Source: Sphingopyxis lindanitolerans (GTDB lineage Bacteria; Pseudomonadota; Alphaproteobacteria; Sphingomonadales; Sphingomonadaceae). Taken from it: 64,000 nt of DNA. Shown one piece after another: positions 41,515 through 49,978 of this stretch. Under the pieces are notes generated by a model, which saw only the letters and a list, made by a program, of their open reading frames with translations, did no database searches and was not told the origin of the DNA. Numbering within the stretch: the stretch's first letter is position 1; every line of letters starts with the position of its first letter. The position numbers were made by a program, and so were the translations under genes. The stretch is from contig NZ_CM009578.1 in NCBI RefSeq assembly GCF_002993885.1, forward strand, positions 2,083,751-2,147,750, in the 5' to 3' direction.

Positions 41515-41640
41515 GGTGCAGGCGGGCGCGGGCTAGCGGGTGCCGGGTGAAACCCTCGCCCACCTGCGGTCAGGGTCGTCCGGGAACGCAATCAAACCCG
41601 GACGTCCCGTTGTTACACGCCGCCGCGCGTCCGCGGCATG
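41515..41640 (-). ncRNA. Candidate structured leader or small RNA
   Basis: On the minus strand, two stems precede the terminator: 41604-41597 with 41584-41577 (CGTCCGGG/CCCGGACG, 8 bp) and 41567-41557 with 41528-41518 (11 bp with one G-U). A third, small stem (GGG-TTTCA-CCC) lies inside the second. The region lacks an open frame with a ribosome site. Layout (structure, terminator, then gene on the same strand) is that of a riboswitch or attenuator for a molybdoenzyme operon. Boundaries are approximate and the family was not identified. Confidence 0.4.
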
Positions 41641-41709
41641 ACCAGCACATGACAATATCGTAATCCGCGCGTCAGCTTGCGGAGCGGCCCCGGCGCCTAA
41701 AAGCGGCGC

Positions 41710-42486
41710 ATGGCGAACGGCACGACCAGCGAGCGGCAAACCGCGCTTCGGGCATCCGCGACCAGGACATCCGCGACCAGGGCATGGGTCCGGGCGATCG
41801 GGCTCGTGCTGCTGATCGTGCTGATCGGAGCGATCGGCACTTATGCCCATGCCGGCTGGTACGCCCATGGCATCTTCCACGACCGGCCCGCGAAAGCGGC
41901 CGGACCGGAGCGCCCCGCGATCGTCATGCTGTCGGGGGACATGGGCGACCGCATCGGCATGACGCCGAAGGTCGCGGCGCGGCTGCACGCGCGCGGCTAT
42001 GCGATCGTCACCGTCAACAGCCTGTCCTATTTCTCGCCGCGCCGCACCGCGGCCGAAGCGGCGGCGCTGGTCGCGGGGGCGATGCGCCGCGCGATGACAC
42101 TCGGCCGGACCGATCATGTCGTGCTGATCGGCCAATCCTTCGGCGCCGACATGCTCCACGCCGGGCTCGCCGAGTTTTCGGACGCCGCGCGACGCCCGAT
42201 CCGCGCGGTCATCCTTGTCGTGCCCGGCCACGACATCGTCTTTCGCGCCTCGCCGGTCGAACTGGCGGGATGGGAGACCCCCGACGCGCTCGCCTGGCCC
42301 ACCGCGTCGCGGCTGACCTGGGCGCCGGTCACCTGCATCCGCGGCGCCGAGGAGCGCGGCAGCCTGTGCCCCGAGCTGGCGATGCCGAACGTCCGCCGGA
42401 TCGCGCTGCCCGGCGGCCATAGGCTGGAGGACGACGACGCGGCGCTCGCGGCGGCGATCCTGCACGCGATCGGAGAGGCCCGATGA
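41710..42486 (+). CDS. AcvB/VirJ-family alpha/beta hydrolase
   Basis: A 258-residue protein with an N-terminal membrane helix (about 27-47) and a VirJ-type serine hydrolase domain. The nucleophile elbow GQSFGAD places Ser143; a terminal GGHRLED histidine (about 237) completes the set. AcvB of Agrobacterium hydrolyses lysyl-phosphatidylglycerol in the periplasm and is encoded with the synthase LpiA. Here mprF is two genes downstream, which supports the same role. The entry loop reads LSGDMGD, unlike the usual SGDGGW. Confidence 0.82.
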   Translation: MANGTTSERQTALRASATRTSATRAWVRAIGLVLLIVLIGAIGTYAHAGWYAHGIFHDRPAKAAGPERPAIVMLSGDMGDRIGMTPKVAARLHARGYAIVTVNSLSYFSPRRTAAEAAALVAGAMRRAMTLGRTDHVVLIGQSFGADMLHAGLAEFSDAARRPIRAVILVVPGHDIVFRASPVELAGWETPDALAWPTASRLTWAPVTCIRGAEERGSLCPELAMPNVRRIALPGGHRLEDDDAALAAAILHAIGEAR

Positions 42487-42499
42487 CGAGGAGGCGGAA

Positions 42500-42898
42500 A
42501 TGAAGGGAATGGCGCTGGCGTTGCTGCTCGCGGTATCGTCCGGGCTGACGCCGCCGCAACCGGCGGCGTCGCCGATCGGCATCTGGCAGAATCCGAAAGG
42601 GACGATCCGCGTCCGCACCCGGCCCTGCGGCGAGCTGCTCTGCGGCAATATCGTCTGGGCGAGCCCCCAGGCGATGGCCGACGCACGCGATGCCGGCGTC
42701 ACCGCACTGATCGGCACCGAATTGCTCAGCGGCTATCGCCGCACCGGCAGCGGGCGCTGGACCGGGCAGGTCTATGTCCCCGACCAGGGGCGCCGCTTTT
42801 ATTCGACGATCGAGCAGAAGGGGCCGAACGGCCTGCGCATTTCGGGCTGCATCCTCGGCGGGCTGCTCTGCAAGCGGCAGGACTGGACCCGGCAATGA
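42500..42898 (+). CDS. DUF2147 periplasmic protein
   Basis: A 132-residue protein with a short signal peptide (residues 1-23). The DUF2147 pattern is visible: SPIGIWQNPKGTIRVRTRPCG at the start of the mature part, then LCGNIVWAS, and GRRFYSTIEQKGPNGLRISGCILGG near the end (about 99-123). Function of the family is unknown. It follows GGAGGCGGAA, 13 bases after the hydrolase gene, and overlaps mprF by 4 bases. Confidence 0.85.
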   Translation: MKGMALALLLAVSSGLTPPQPAASPIGIWQNPKGTIRVRTRPCGELLCGNIVWASPQAMADARDAGVTALIGTELLSGYRRTGSGRWTGQVYVPDQGRRFYSTIEQKGPNGLRISGCILGGLLCKRQDWTRQ

Positions 42899-45501
42899 GC
42901 GCGGCGGCGAGCATCGCGGGCGCGATGGCGTGGGGCCGCGCCCACCGACGGCTGCTGCCGATCCTCGCGGCGCTCGCGGTCGCCATGCTCGGCTTTTCGG
43001 CGCTGTTCACTTTGCTCCATTCGGTGCGCCCGCGCGCGATACGCCAGGCCTTCGACGCGCTGTCGGCGGCGAAAATCCTTGGCGCGCTGGCGCTGACCGC
43101 CGCAAGCTATCTGCTCCTCACGCTCTACGACGGCTTCGCGCTGCGCGTGCTCGGCAAGCGACTGCCGTGGCGCACCGCCGCGCTCGCGTCCTTCACCAGC
43201 TATGCGCTCAGCCACAATCTGGGGCTCGCGCTGCTCACCGGCGGGTCGGCGCGCTACCGCGTCTATCGCGCCGCGGGGCTCGGCGGCGGCGAGATCGGCA
43301 GCGTCATCGCGCTCGCCAGCTTCGCCTTCTGGAACGGGGTGATCCTGCTCGCGGGCGTCGCCGCCGCGACGAGCACGCAGTTGTCGCCCGCTCTCGGCTG
43401 GGGACTGTCGCTGCCCTGGCTGCATGTCGCGGGGCTGGTCACCGTCACCCTGTGCCTGGTCCCGCCGCTGCTTCGTCATTTCGGCCTCCGGGCGATCGAG
43501 ATCGGCGGCTGGCGCACGCCGCTCCCCGGCCCCGCGATGAGCGCGGCGATGACGCTCGTCGCCGCGCTCGACCTCGCCGCGGCGAGCGCGGCGCTCTATA
43601 TCCTCCTCCCCGCGCCCGACCCGTCGGCCTGGCCGCTCTTTTTCCTCGGCTATGCGCTGGCGATCATCGCGGCGCTGGTCAGCCATGTTCCCGGCGGGCT
43701 CGGGGTGTTCGAGGCAGTGGTGATCGCCGCCGTCCCCGGCGACAAGGCGCAGCTTCTTGCGGCTTTGCTCGCCTATCGCGTGATCTATTATCTGCTGCCG
43801 CTGCTGCTCGCCGCGCTGCTGCTCGCGTGGCACGAGAGCCGGGAGTGGCACGGACAGGCGAAGGAACTCGCGGCGGCGGGCCAGTCGCTGCTGCGCGAAC
43901 TGGCGCCGCCGCTGCTCGCCGCGCTCGTCTTTGCCGGCGGGCTGATCCTCCTCCTGTCGGGATCGACCCCCGCCGACGCCGCGCGGATGCACGACCTCAA
44001 GCATCTTTTGCCCCTGCCTTTCGTCGAGGCTTCGCACCTCGCCGCCAGCCTGTCGGGCACGCTGCTGCTGTTCCTCGCGCCCGGGCTGCTGCGGCGGCTC
44101 GACGGCGCTTTCGTGGCGACCCGCGCGCTGCTGGTCGCAGCGATCCTCTTTTCGCTCGCCAAGGGGTTCGATTATGAGGAAGCGCTGATCCTCACCGGGA
44201 TCGCGGCGGCGCTGCAATGGAGCCGCCCGGCCTTTTACCGGCAGACGTCGCTGATCGCCGCGCCGCTATCGACCGGCTGGATCGCGGCGGCGCTGACCGC
44301 GATCCTCGCGTCGGTTTTCGCGGGCTTTTTCGCCTATAAACATGTCGCCTATGATAGCAGCCTGTGGTGGCAGTTCAGCCTGAGAGGGGACGCCCCGCGC
44401 TTCCTGCGTGCGCTGTTCGGTATCGCGGTGCTGCTCGCGGGGCTCGCGCTCTGGCGGCTGTTCGCGCCATCGCCGCGCGCCGCGCCGAGCGAGGCGATCG
44501 GCTTCGACGCGCTTGGCTCCGCGCTCGCGCTCGCCGACCAGACCGACGCTTTCCTGGCCTTCACTGGCGACAAGCGCTTCCTGCTCGCCGACGAGGGCGA
44601 TGCCTTTTTGATGTACCGGGTGGAGAGCGCGAACTGGATCATGATGGGCGATCCCGTCGGCAATGAGGCGCGCTGGTCCGACCTGCTCTGGAAATTGCGC
44701 GAGCGCGCCGACGCGGCGCAGGGCCGTCTCCTCCTCTACCAGATCGGCGCGCGCTGCCTGCCGCACGCGATCGACCTGGGCCTTTCGATCGTCAAATATG
44801 GCGAGGAGGCGCGCGTCGATCTCGCCGATTTCACGCTCGCCGGGCCGCAGGCCAAGACCCTGCGCCACGCCGAGCGCCGCGCGGTCGAGGGCGGCGCAAA
44901 CTTCGCGATCCTTCCCGCCATCGCGGTGCCCGCGCATATCGCCGAACTGAAAGCCGTGTCCGACGACTGGCTGCGCGCGAAGCAGCAGCGCGAAAAGGCG
45001 TTCAGCCTCGGCAGCTTCGACCCCGCCTATATGGCGCATTTCCCGTGCGCGGTGGTGCGGATGGAGGGGCGGATCATTGCTTTCGCCAATATCCTCGCCA
45101 CCCCGAACCGCGAGGAAATGTCGGTCGATCTGATGCGCCATGTCGCCGCCTTGCCCTATGGCGTGATGGATTTCCTCTTCATCCGGTTGATGGAACATGC
45201 GCGCGCGCAGGGCTATCGCCGCTTCACCCTCGGCATCGCGCCGCTCGCCGGGATCGACGGGCGCAAGCTGGCCCCGGCGTGGGCGCGCGGCGCCGCCTTT
45301 CTGTTCCGGCACGGCGAGATGCTCTATGGCTTCGGGGGGCTGAGGAGCTATAAGGCGAAATTCGCGACTCACTGGGAACCGCGCTATATCGCCGGCCCGC
45401 GCGGCATGGCGTTCGCGCGGAGCATGGCGGCCGTCCACCGCATCGTCAGCCGCCCCCCCGCCCGGAAACAGGCGGGGACGGCGATCGCGGCGCTGGTTTA
45501 G
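42895..45501 (+). CDS. mprF: Phosphatidylglycerol lysyltransferase/flippase MprF (LpiA)
   Basis: An 868-residue bifunctional membrane protein. The N-terminal about 480 residues are polytopic (flippase part; HNLGLALLTGGSARYRVYRAAG, then SHVPGGLGVFEAVV). The C-terminal about 370 residues form the DUF2156 tandem-GNAT domain (FLAFTGDKRFLLADEGDAFLMYRVE, ending FGGLRSYKAKFATHWEPRYI; both given by family recognition). It transfers lysine from lysyl-tRNA to phosphatidylglycerol, lowering surface negative charge. In an operon with the AcvB-like hydrolase. Confidence 0.94.
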   Translation: MSAAASIAGAMAWGRAHRRLLPILAALAVAMLGFSALFTLLHSVRPRAIRQAFDALSAAKILGALALTAASYLLLTLYDGFALRVLGKRLPWRTAALASFTSYALSHNLGLALLTGGSARYRVYRAAGLGGGEIGSVIALASFAFWNGVILLAGVAAATSTQLSPALGWGLSLPWLHVAGLVTVTLCLVPPLLRHFGLRAIEIGGWRTPLPGPAMSAAMTLVAALDLAAASAALYILLPAPDPSAWPLFFLGYALAIIAALVSHVPGGLGVFEAVVIAAVPGDKAQLLAALLAYRVIYYLLPLLLAALLLAWHESREWHGQAKELAAAGQSLLRELAPPLLAALVFAGGLILLLSGSTPADAARMHDLKHLLPLPFVEASHLAASLSGTLLLFLAPGLLRRLDGAFVATRALLVAAILFSLAKGFDYEEALILTGIAAALQWSRPAFYRQTSLIAAPLSTGWIAAALTAILASVFAGFFAYKHVAYDSSLWWQFSLRGDAPRFLRALFGIAVLLAGLALWRLFAPSPRAAPSEAIGFDALGSALALADQTDAFLAFTGDKRFLLADEGDAFLMYRVESANWIMMGDPVGNEARWSDLLWKLRERADAAQGRLLLYQIGARCLPHAIDLGLSIVKYGEEARVDLADFTLAGPQAKTLRHAERRAVEGGANFAILPAIAVPAHIAELKAVSDDWLRAKQQREKAFSLGSFDPAYMAHFPCAVVRMEGRIIAFANILATPNREEMSVDLMRHVAALPYGVMDFLFIRLMEHARAQGYRRFTLGIAPLAGIDGRKLAPAWARGAAFLFRHGEMLYGFGGLRSYKAKFATHWEPRYIAGPRGMAFARSMAAVHRIVSRPPARKQAGTAIAALV

Positions 45502-45504
45502 GCC

Positions 45505-45933
45505 GTGCCGTCCAACCCCGTGCCACCCCGCCCGATGCCCCCCGCCGGCGCGCTGCTGCTGACGCTGGCGGCGGTGATCGCGCTCGCGGTGCATCTGATC
45601 GAGCCGCCGCACCGGCATCGCGGCGACCAGCTTCCCGGCCTGACCTATGAGGCCGAGCGGGCGACCCCGCGCGCGCCGCTGGCGCTGGTCGTCACCAGCG
45701 TGCAGGATAATGGTCCGGCGGCGAAAGCCGACATCGCGGCGGGCGACGTGATCGACCGCATCGACGGCCGACCGATCGCATCGGTGGCATCGGTCGGCCG
45801 CGCGATGCGAAGCGACGCGCGAAAAGGCCCGCTGCTCCATATTCGCCATGCCGGCGAGAGCCGTTATAAGCATCTGCCGTCCGCCCACGCGAAGGAACCG
45901 CATGTCGCAAAAGATACTCGTCGTCGAGGATGA
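45505..45933 (+). CDS. Small membrane-anchored PDZ-domain protein
   Basis: A 142-residue protein starting with GTG 3 bases after mprF. One membrane helix (about 14-32) is followed by a PDZ domain (about 60-120) with VVTSVQDNGPAAKADIAAGDVIDRIDG (residues 62-88). No protease domain. The last 32 bases overlap the response-regulator gene. It may be a protein-docking or sensing partner for the neighbouring kinase or MprF; that is inference. Confidence 0.78.
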   Translation: MPSNPVPPRPMPPAGALLLTLAAVIALAVHLIEPPHRHRGDQLPGLTYEAERATPRAPLALVVTSVQDNGPAAKADIAAGDVIDRIDGRPIASVASVGRAMRSDARKGPLLHIRHAGESRYKHLPSAHAKEPHVAKDTRRRG

Positions 45934-46588
45934 CCCGACCACCGCGGATTTCATCGTCAAGAGCCTGACCGGCGAAGGCTTTGTCGTCGATCACGCCGCC
46001 GACGGCCGCGACGGGCTGTTCCACGCGACCGATGGCAGTTACGACGCGATCGTGCTCGACCGGATGCTGCCGGGGATGGACGGGATGGCGGTGCTCGCCG
46101 CGCTGCGCGCCGCGAAGGTCGCGACCCCGGTGCTCATCCTCTCGAACCTCGGCGCGGTCGATGCGCGGGTCGAGGGGCTGACGTCGGGCGCCAATGACTA
46201 TCTGGTCAAGCCCTTCGCCTTTTCCGAACTGCTCGCGCGGCTGAAGCTGCTGATCGCCAGGCCGTCGGGCGGCACCCAGGTCGAAACGATCCTCGCCTGC
46301 GAGGATCTGGAGATGAACCTGCTCAATCGCCGCGTCACCCGCGCGGGTCGGCGCATCGAGCTTCAGCCGCGCGAGTTCCGGTTGCTCGAATATCTGCTGC
46401 GTCACAAGGAGCAGGTCGTCACCCGCACGATGATGCTGGAGGGCGTCTGGGAATATCATTTCGACCCCGGCACCAATGTCGTCGACGTCCATGTCAGCCG
46501 CCTGCGGCGCAAGGTCGACGACGGCTTCGACAAGCCGCTCGTCCACACGATCCGCGGCGCGGGCTATATGCTCGGCAAGACGGGCTAG
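45902..46588 (+). CDS. OmpR-family response regulator
   Basis: A 228-residue regulator. The receiver domain (1-118) has the acidic pair in VVEDD, phospho-acceptor Asp53 (IVLDRMLPGMDG) and the conserved lysine in LVKPF. The winged helix (about 130-225) includes LQPREFRLLEYLLRHKEQVV and VDVHVSRLRRKVDD. The start at 45902 lies within the PDZ gene. The histidine-kinase gene starts 6 bases after it. Confidence 0.95.
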   Translation: MSQKILVVEDDPTTADFIVKSLTGEGFVVDHAADGRDGLFHATDGSYDAIVLDRMLPGMDGMAVLAALRAAKVATPVLILSNLGAVDARVEGLTSGANDYLVKPFAFSELLARLKLLIARPSGGTQVETILACEDLEMNLLNRRVTRAGRRIELQPREFRLLEYLLRHKEQVVTRTMMLEGVWEYHFDPGTNVVDVHVSRLRRKVDDGFDKPLVHTIRGAGYMLGKTG

Positions 46589-46594
46589 ACGCCG

Positions 46595-47968
46595 ATGCGG
46601 CGGGGGTTCTTCCAATCGACGACGGTCCGGCTGGCGCTGGCGCTGCTGCTCGTCCAGGTCGCGGCACTCGCGCTCGGCCTGACGATCATCCACCGCTTTA
46701 CCGAAGCGACGATCCTCGCCGACGCGCGCACCGCCGCCGAGGTCGCGCGCGACGATTTCGCCGAGGAATATCGACAGGAAGGCGAAGCGGGGCTCGTCCG
46801 CGCGATCCGCGACCGGCTCGCGGCGCGCGACGACCAGAATTTCGTCGTCCTGCTGAAAGGCCCCGACGGCACGACGATCGCGGGGAACCTCACGCAATGG
46901 CCCGCGACCGTCGGCGCGGCCGAGCGCTGGCGGCGGATCAGCCTGTTCCGCGAGGGCGGGCTGGCCGCCGAGGAGATGGGGATCGTCACGGCGCGGCTTC
47001 CCGAAGGCCGCGTGCTGCTCACCGGCGAGGTGCTCGAAGCGCAGGCGCAACTCGCGCGCGCGAGCCAGGCCGCCTTCCTCTATGCGCTCGCGGCGGGAAT
47101 CCTGCTCGCGGCGATCGTCGCGGCACTGGCGGCGTGGATATTGGCGCGCCGCGTCGACGCTTTCGCGCGCGCCGCCGCGGCGATCGCGGGCGGCAAGCTC
47201 GACGCGCGCGTCGTCCGCGACGAAACCGGCGACGCCTTCGACCGGCTCGGCATCTCGATCAACGCGATGCTCGACCGGATCGAGACGCTGGTCGGCGAGT
47301 TGCGGATGGTCACCGATTCGATGGCGCATGATTTGCGCTCGCCGGTGTCGCGGCTGAAAGCGATGCTCGAACAGGCGCTCGGGCGCACCGAGGACGAGAG
47401 CGCGACCGCCGCGCTCGCGAGCGCGATCGACGAGGCCGACAGCCTGCACCGCCTGCTCGACACCGCGCTCGAGATCAGCCGCGCCGAAGCGGGGATCGGC
47501 CGCGACCAGTTCGCGCGCTTCGCGCTCACGCCGCTGCTCGAAGACCTCGCCGAAGTCTATGGCCCGCTTGCCGAGGACGAAGGCTTCGCGATCCGTGTCG
47601 AGGCCCCCGATGCGCTCGATGTCGTCGCGCACCGCGAAATGCTGCTCCGCGCGCTGTCGAACCTGATCGACAATGCGCTCAAATATGCCAGCGGCGGTTC
47701 GGTGATCGCGCTCGCGGCGGTGCGCGGCGCCGGAAACGAGGTCATGCTGTCGGTCGCCGACGACGGCCCCGGCATTCCCGAAGACCGGATCGGCGAGGCG
47801 GCCAAGCGCTTCGTCCGCCTCGACCCCGCGCGGGGCGGTTCGGGGGCGGGGCTCGGCCTGTCGCTGGCCCAGACGATCGCGCATATGCACGACGGGCGCA
47901 TGGCGATCGCGCGCGCCGATCCGCACGGCACGATCGTGACGCTGTGCCTGCCGATCGCTTCGGATTGA
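46595..47968 (+). CDS. Membrane sensor histidine kinase
   Basis: A 457-residue kinase paired with the preceding regulator. It has two membrane helices (about 13-33 and 161-184), a periplasmic sensor of about 125 residues, a HAMP linker (about 185-235), the phospho-acceptor His245 (MAHDLRSPVSRLK) and a HATPase domain with N (NLIDNALKYA), G1 (DDGPGIPE) and G2 (GGSGAGLGLSLAQTIAHMH) boxes. The signal is unknown; adjacency to mprF suggests an envelope cue. Confidence 0.95.
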   Translation: MRRGFFQSTTVRLALALLLVQVAALALGLTIIHRFTEATILADARTAAEVARDDFAEEYRQEGEAGLVRAIRDRLAARDDQNFVVLLKGPDGTTIAGNLTQWPATVGAAERWRRISLFREGGLAAEEMGIVTARLPEGRVLLTGEVLEAQAQLARASQAAFLYALAAGILLAAIVAALAAWILARRVDAFARAAAAIAGGKLDARVVRDETGDAFDRLGISINAMLDRIETLVGELRMVTDSMAHDLRSPVSRLKAMLEQALGRTEDESATAALASAIDEADSLHRLLDTALEISRAEAGIGRDQFARFALTPLLEDLAEVYGPLAEDEGFAIRVEAPDALDVVAHREMLLRALSNLIDNALKYASGGSVIALAAVRGAGNEVMLSVADDGPGIPEDRIGEAAKRFVRLDPARGGSGAGLGLSLAQTIAHMHDGRMAIARADPHGTIVTLCLPIASD

Positions 47969-48027
47969 CGCCGAAGCCGACCGGACCCTCCTAGGCGCGG
48001 CGCCCGATCGCGGCCAGCCTGGGGACC

Positions 48028-48714
48028 GTGAGCGAACAGAACGCGCCTATCCACCTGATCCTTCCCGACGCGGTCGAGCGCGCGGCCTGTTTTCGCACCC
48101 TCGCCGACCAGCCGGGACGGATCGTCCGCAGCTTTGCGAGCGGCGACGCCTGGATCGAGGCGGGCGCCGACGCCGATTGCGCAATCCTGCTGTTTCATTG
48201 GCGCCAGCCCGGCGGCGCCGACGGCGCGGCGCTGCTCGGCCGGATCGGCGGGCGAAGCGACATCACCGCCTTCGTTGCCGCGAGCCGGCTGACCATCGAC
48301 GAAAGCCGCGCGATCCTGCGCGGCGGCGCACACGACCTGCTCCCCGCGCCGCTCGACCCGCGCAGCGTCCGCCGGACGATCGATGGCGCGGTCGCCGACT
48401 GGGCGGTGCGGCGGAGCGCGCTCGCGCGGCGGAGCGAGGCCGAGGCGCGGCTCGCGGCGCTGACCCCGCGCGAGCGCGACATATTGGACGCGATCGCCGC
48501 CGGGCTCGGAAACAAGGCGATCGCGCGGCGGCTCGACCTCAGCCCGCGCACGGTCGAGGTCCACCGCGCGAACATCATGCGGCGCACCGACGCGGGCAGC
48601 GTGGCGGAGTTGCTCCGCCTCGCCTTCACCGCCGAGCTGGGGGCGAACAATCATCTCCATAACGGAGCGGGTGCCCGGTTTGGCGCGGCCATCGATGCGC
48701 CGCTCCGCCTATAA
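48028..48714 (+). CDS. LuxR-family regulator with degenerate receiver domain
   Basis: A 228-residue protein shaped like a FixJ/NarL response regulator. The receiver-like part (1-125) lacks the usual phosphorylation residues: the acidic pair is LPDA, the aspartate region is LFHWRQPGGADG, and the lysine position reads PAPLDP. The LuxR domain (about 145-205) is intact (LTPRERDILDAIAAGLGNKAIA, RTVEVHRANIMRRT). It starts with GTG after GGGGACC. Probably not regulated by phosphotransfer. Confidence 0.85.
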   Translation: MSEQNAPIHLILPDAVERAACFRTLADQPGRIVRSFASGDAWIEAGADADCAILLFHWRQPGGADGAALLGRIGGRSDITAFVAASRLTIDESRAILRGGAHDLLPAPLDPRSVRRTIDGAVADWAVRRSALARRSEAEARLAALTPRERDILDAIAAGLGNKAIARRLDLSPRTVEVHRANIMRRTDAGSVAELLRLAFTAELGANNHLHNGAGARFGAAIDAPLRL

Positions 48715-48771
48715 GGGATAACGAACGGACGGACGCCTTTGAGTTGGTCCCCATCGGCGTCGCCGTTCGTG

Positions 48772-48850
48772 CCCGCGATCAACCCCACCTGATCGCGGGA
48801 TTTCAAGCGGGACCGGCGGAGGATGTTCCACCTCCGCCGGTTCCATATTG
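48772..48850. terminator. Two hairpins between convergent genes
   Basis: CCCGCGATC (48772-48780) pairs with 48791-48799. ACCGGCGGAGG (48812-48822) pairs with CCTCCGCCGGT (48831-48841). They separate the LuxR gene (plus) from the acyltransferase gene (minus). T-runs are poor, so bidirectional terminator function is likely but not proven. Confidence 0.45.
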
Positions 48851-48864
48851 TCCGGTGACGCCCT

Positions 48865-49914
48865 CTATCCGGTGACGCGCGCGCGCTGTTCGGCGCGTCC
48901 CATCGACAGCAGGATCGGGTCCGATCCCTGCCGCGCCATGAAATCGCCCTTGCCCGCGATCCCCTGCCATTCGATGCCGATCAACGCCTGCGCGATCGCG
49001 CCGCCCAGCGTATCGCCGGGGCCGGGCAAGATGATGACGTCGGGCGCGAATTCCCTGACCGCCACCTGCACCGACAGCGCGAAATCATAGGGCGCGAGAA
49101 TCTGGTGGCCGAAGCTATAATCCCAGATGGCGTGCGGATCGGATGCGAAACGGCGCCAGATGTGGCCGCGCCCATCGACCAGCGGAATCGCCGGACGGCC
49201 GAAGAGCGCGGGCGGCAATTCGGCCTTTGCCTTGTCCGCGCTACCGACCATCAGCGGGGTGTGGAACGGTCCATGCCCGGCGAGCCGCAGCGGATCGCGC
49301 CCCGGCGTCGGCGGTGCTTCGGCGAGCAGCGCGACGAGACCCGCCTCATTGCCCGCGAGCACGAGCATCCCGGCGAGGTCGATCGACAGCGCCAGCGCAT
49401 GATCGGGCCGCGCGGCGATGGCGGCGACGAGCGCCAGCAAGGTCTCGCGCAGCCCCGGCACCGGCCGCCAATCCTCGTCGACGATCTGCAGCAAGATCTG
49501 CCCGCCGGGACCATGCGTCTGGCTGTTGAGCCCCATCGCATTGCTGATGCGGAAGCCGTCTTCGATCGACACCGCGCCGCCGAGCGCGAGCGCGCTGTAC
49601 CAGCCCATCGAATTGCCGAGGGCTGCGACGACGTCATATTGTTCGCGATCGATCGACAGATAGTCGAGCGCGGTGGCGGTGTAGATCAACGGCGCCGCGA
49701 CATCGCCGCGCATATGCGTCGCGACGCTGAAACGCTCGGCGCCGTCGAGTTCGCTTACCGTCGGCTGACCGCGTGTCCGGCGCTGGGCGTCGAAACCCGC
49801 GATGCGGTCGGCGAAGCGCGCGCCGTGCAGCCGCGCGATGCTGCCAAGCTCACCCTTGCCATAGGTGCCGCGGCCGGGCGCGACGACGATCGCGGTCTTC
49901 TTTGCTACGGTCAT
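48865..49914 (-). CDS. FabD-like acyl (malonyl) transferase, stand-alone
   Basis: A 349-residue protein of the malonyl-CoA:ACP transacylase fold. The nucleophile elbow is GNSMGW with Ser102, and GPFHTPLM carries the catalytic histidine (His218). C-terminal GPGDTLGGAIAQALI resembles the family's last motif. The N-terminus (IVVAPGRGTYGKGELGSI) departs from ordinary FabD, and no acyl-carrier or ketosynthase gene is adjacent. The neighbour is a fused E1 dehydrogenase, so a specialised acyl transfer is possible. ATG at 49914 chosen over the GTG just before it. Confidence 0.78.
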   Translation of the reverse strand: MTVAKKTAIVVAPGRGTYGKGELGSIARLHGARFADRIAGFDAQRRTRGQPTVSELDGAERFSVATHMRGDVAAPLIYTATALDYLSIDREQYDVVAALGNSMGWYSALALGGAVSIEDGFRISNAMGLNSQTHGPGGQILLQIVDEDWRPVPGLRETLLALVAAIAARPDHALALSIDLAGMLVLAGNEAGLVALLAEAPPTPGRDPLRLAGHGPFHTPLMVGSADKAKAELPPALFGRPAIPLVDGRGHIWRRFASDPHAIWDYSFGHQILAPYDFALSVQVAVREFAPDVIILPGPGDTLGGAIAQALIGIEWQGIAGKGDFMARQGSDPILLSMGRAEQRARVTG

Positions 49915-49931
49915 CACAAACCCCTATCGCA

Positions 49932-49966
49932 AAAATCGCCGTGCCCCTGCCTTCGCAGGGGCACGG
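49932..49966 (-). terminator. Rho-independent terminator/REP hairpin after the E1 gene
   Basis: CCGTGCCCCTGC (49939-49950) pairs perfectly with 49955-49966 around a 4-base loop. On the minus strand it is followed by CGATTTTTGCG. It lies between the E1 gene and the acyltransferase gene, so the two may be only partly cotranscribed. The GAAGGCAGG-type loop is also a common dispersed hairpin in sphingomonads. Confidence 0.7.
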
Positions 49967-49978
49967 GCCGGGACATCA

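Noticed and set aside
41479..41640. Signal recognition particle RNA or 6S RNA
   Set aside because: The SRP GGTCAGG...GGAA...AGCAG signature is missing, and the fold is several separate stems rather than one long bubble-containing hairpin.
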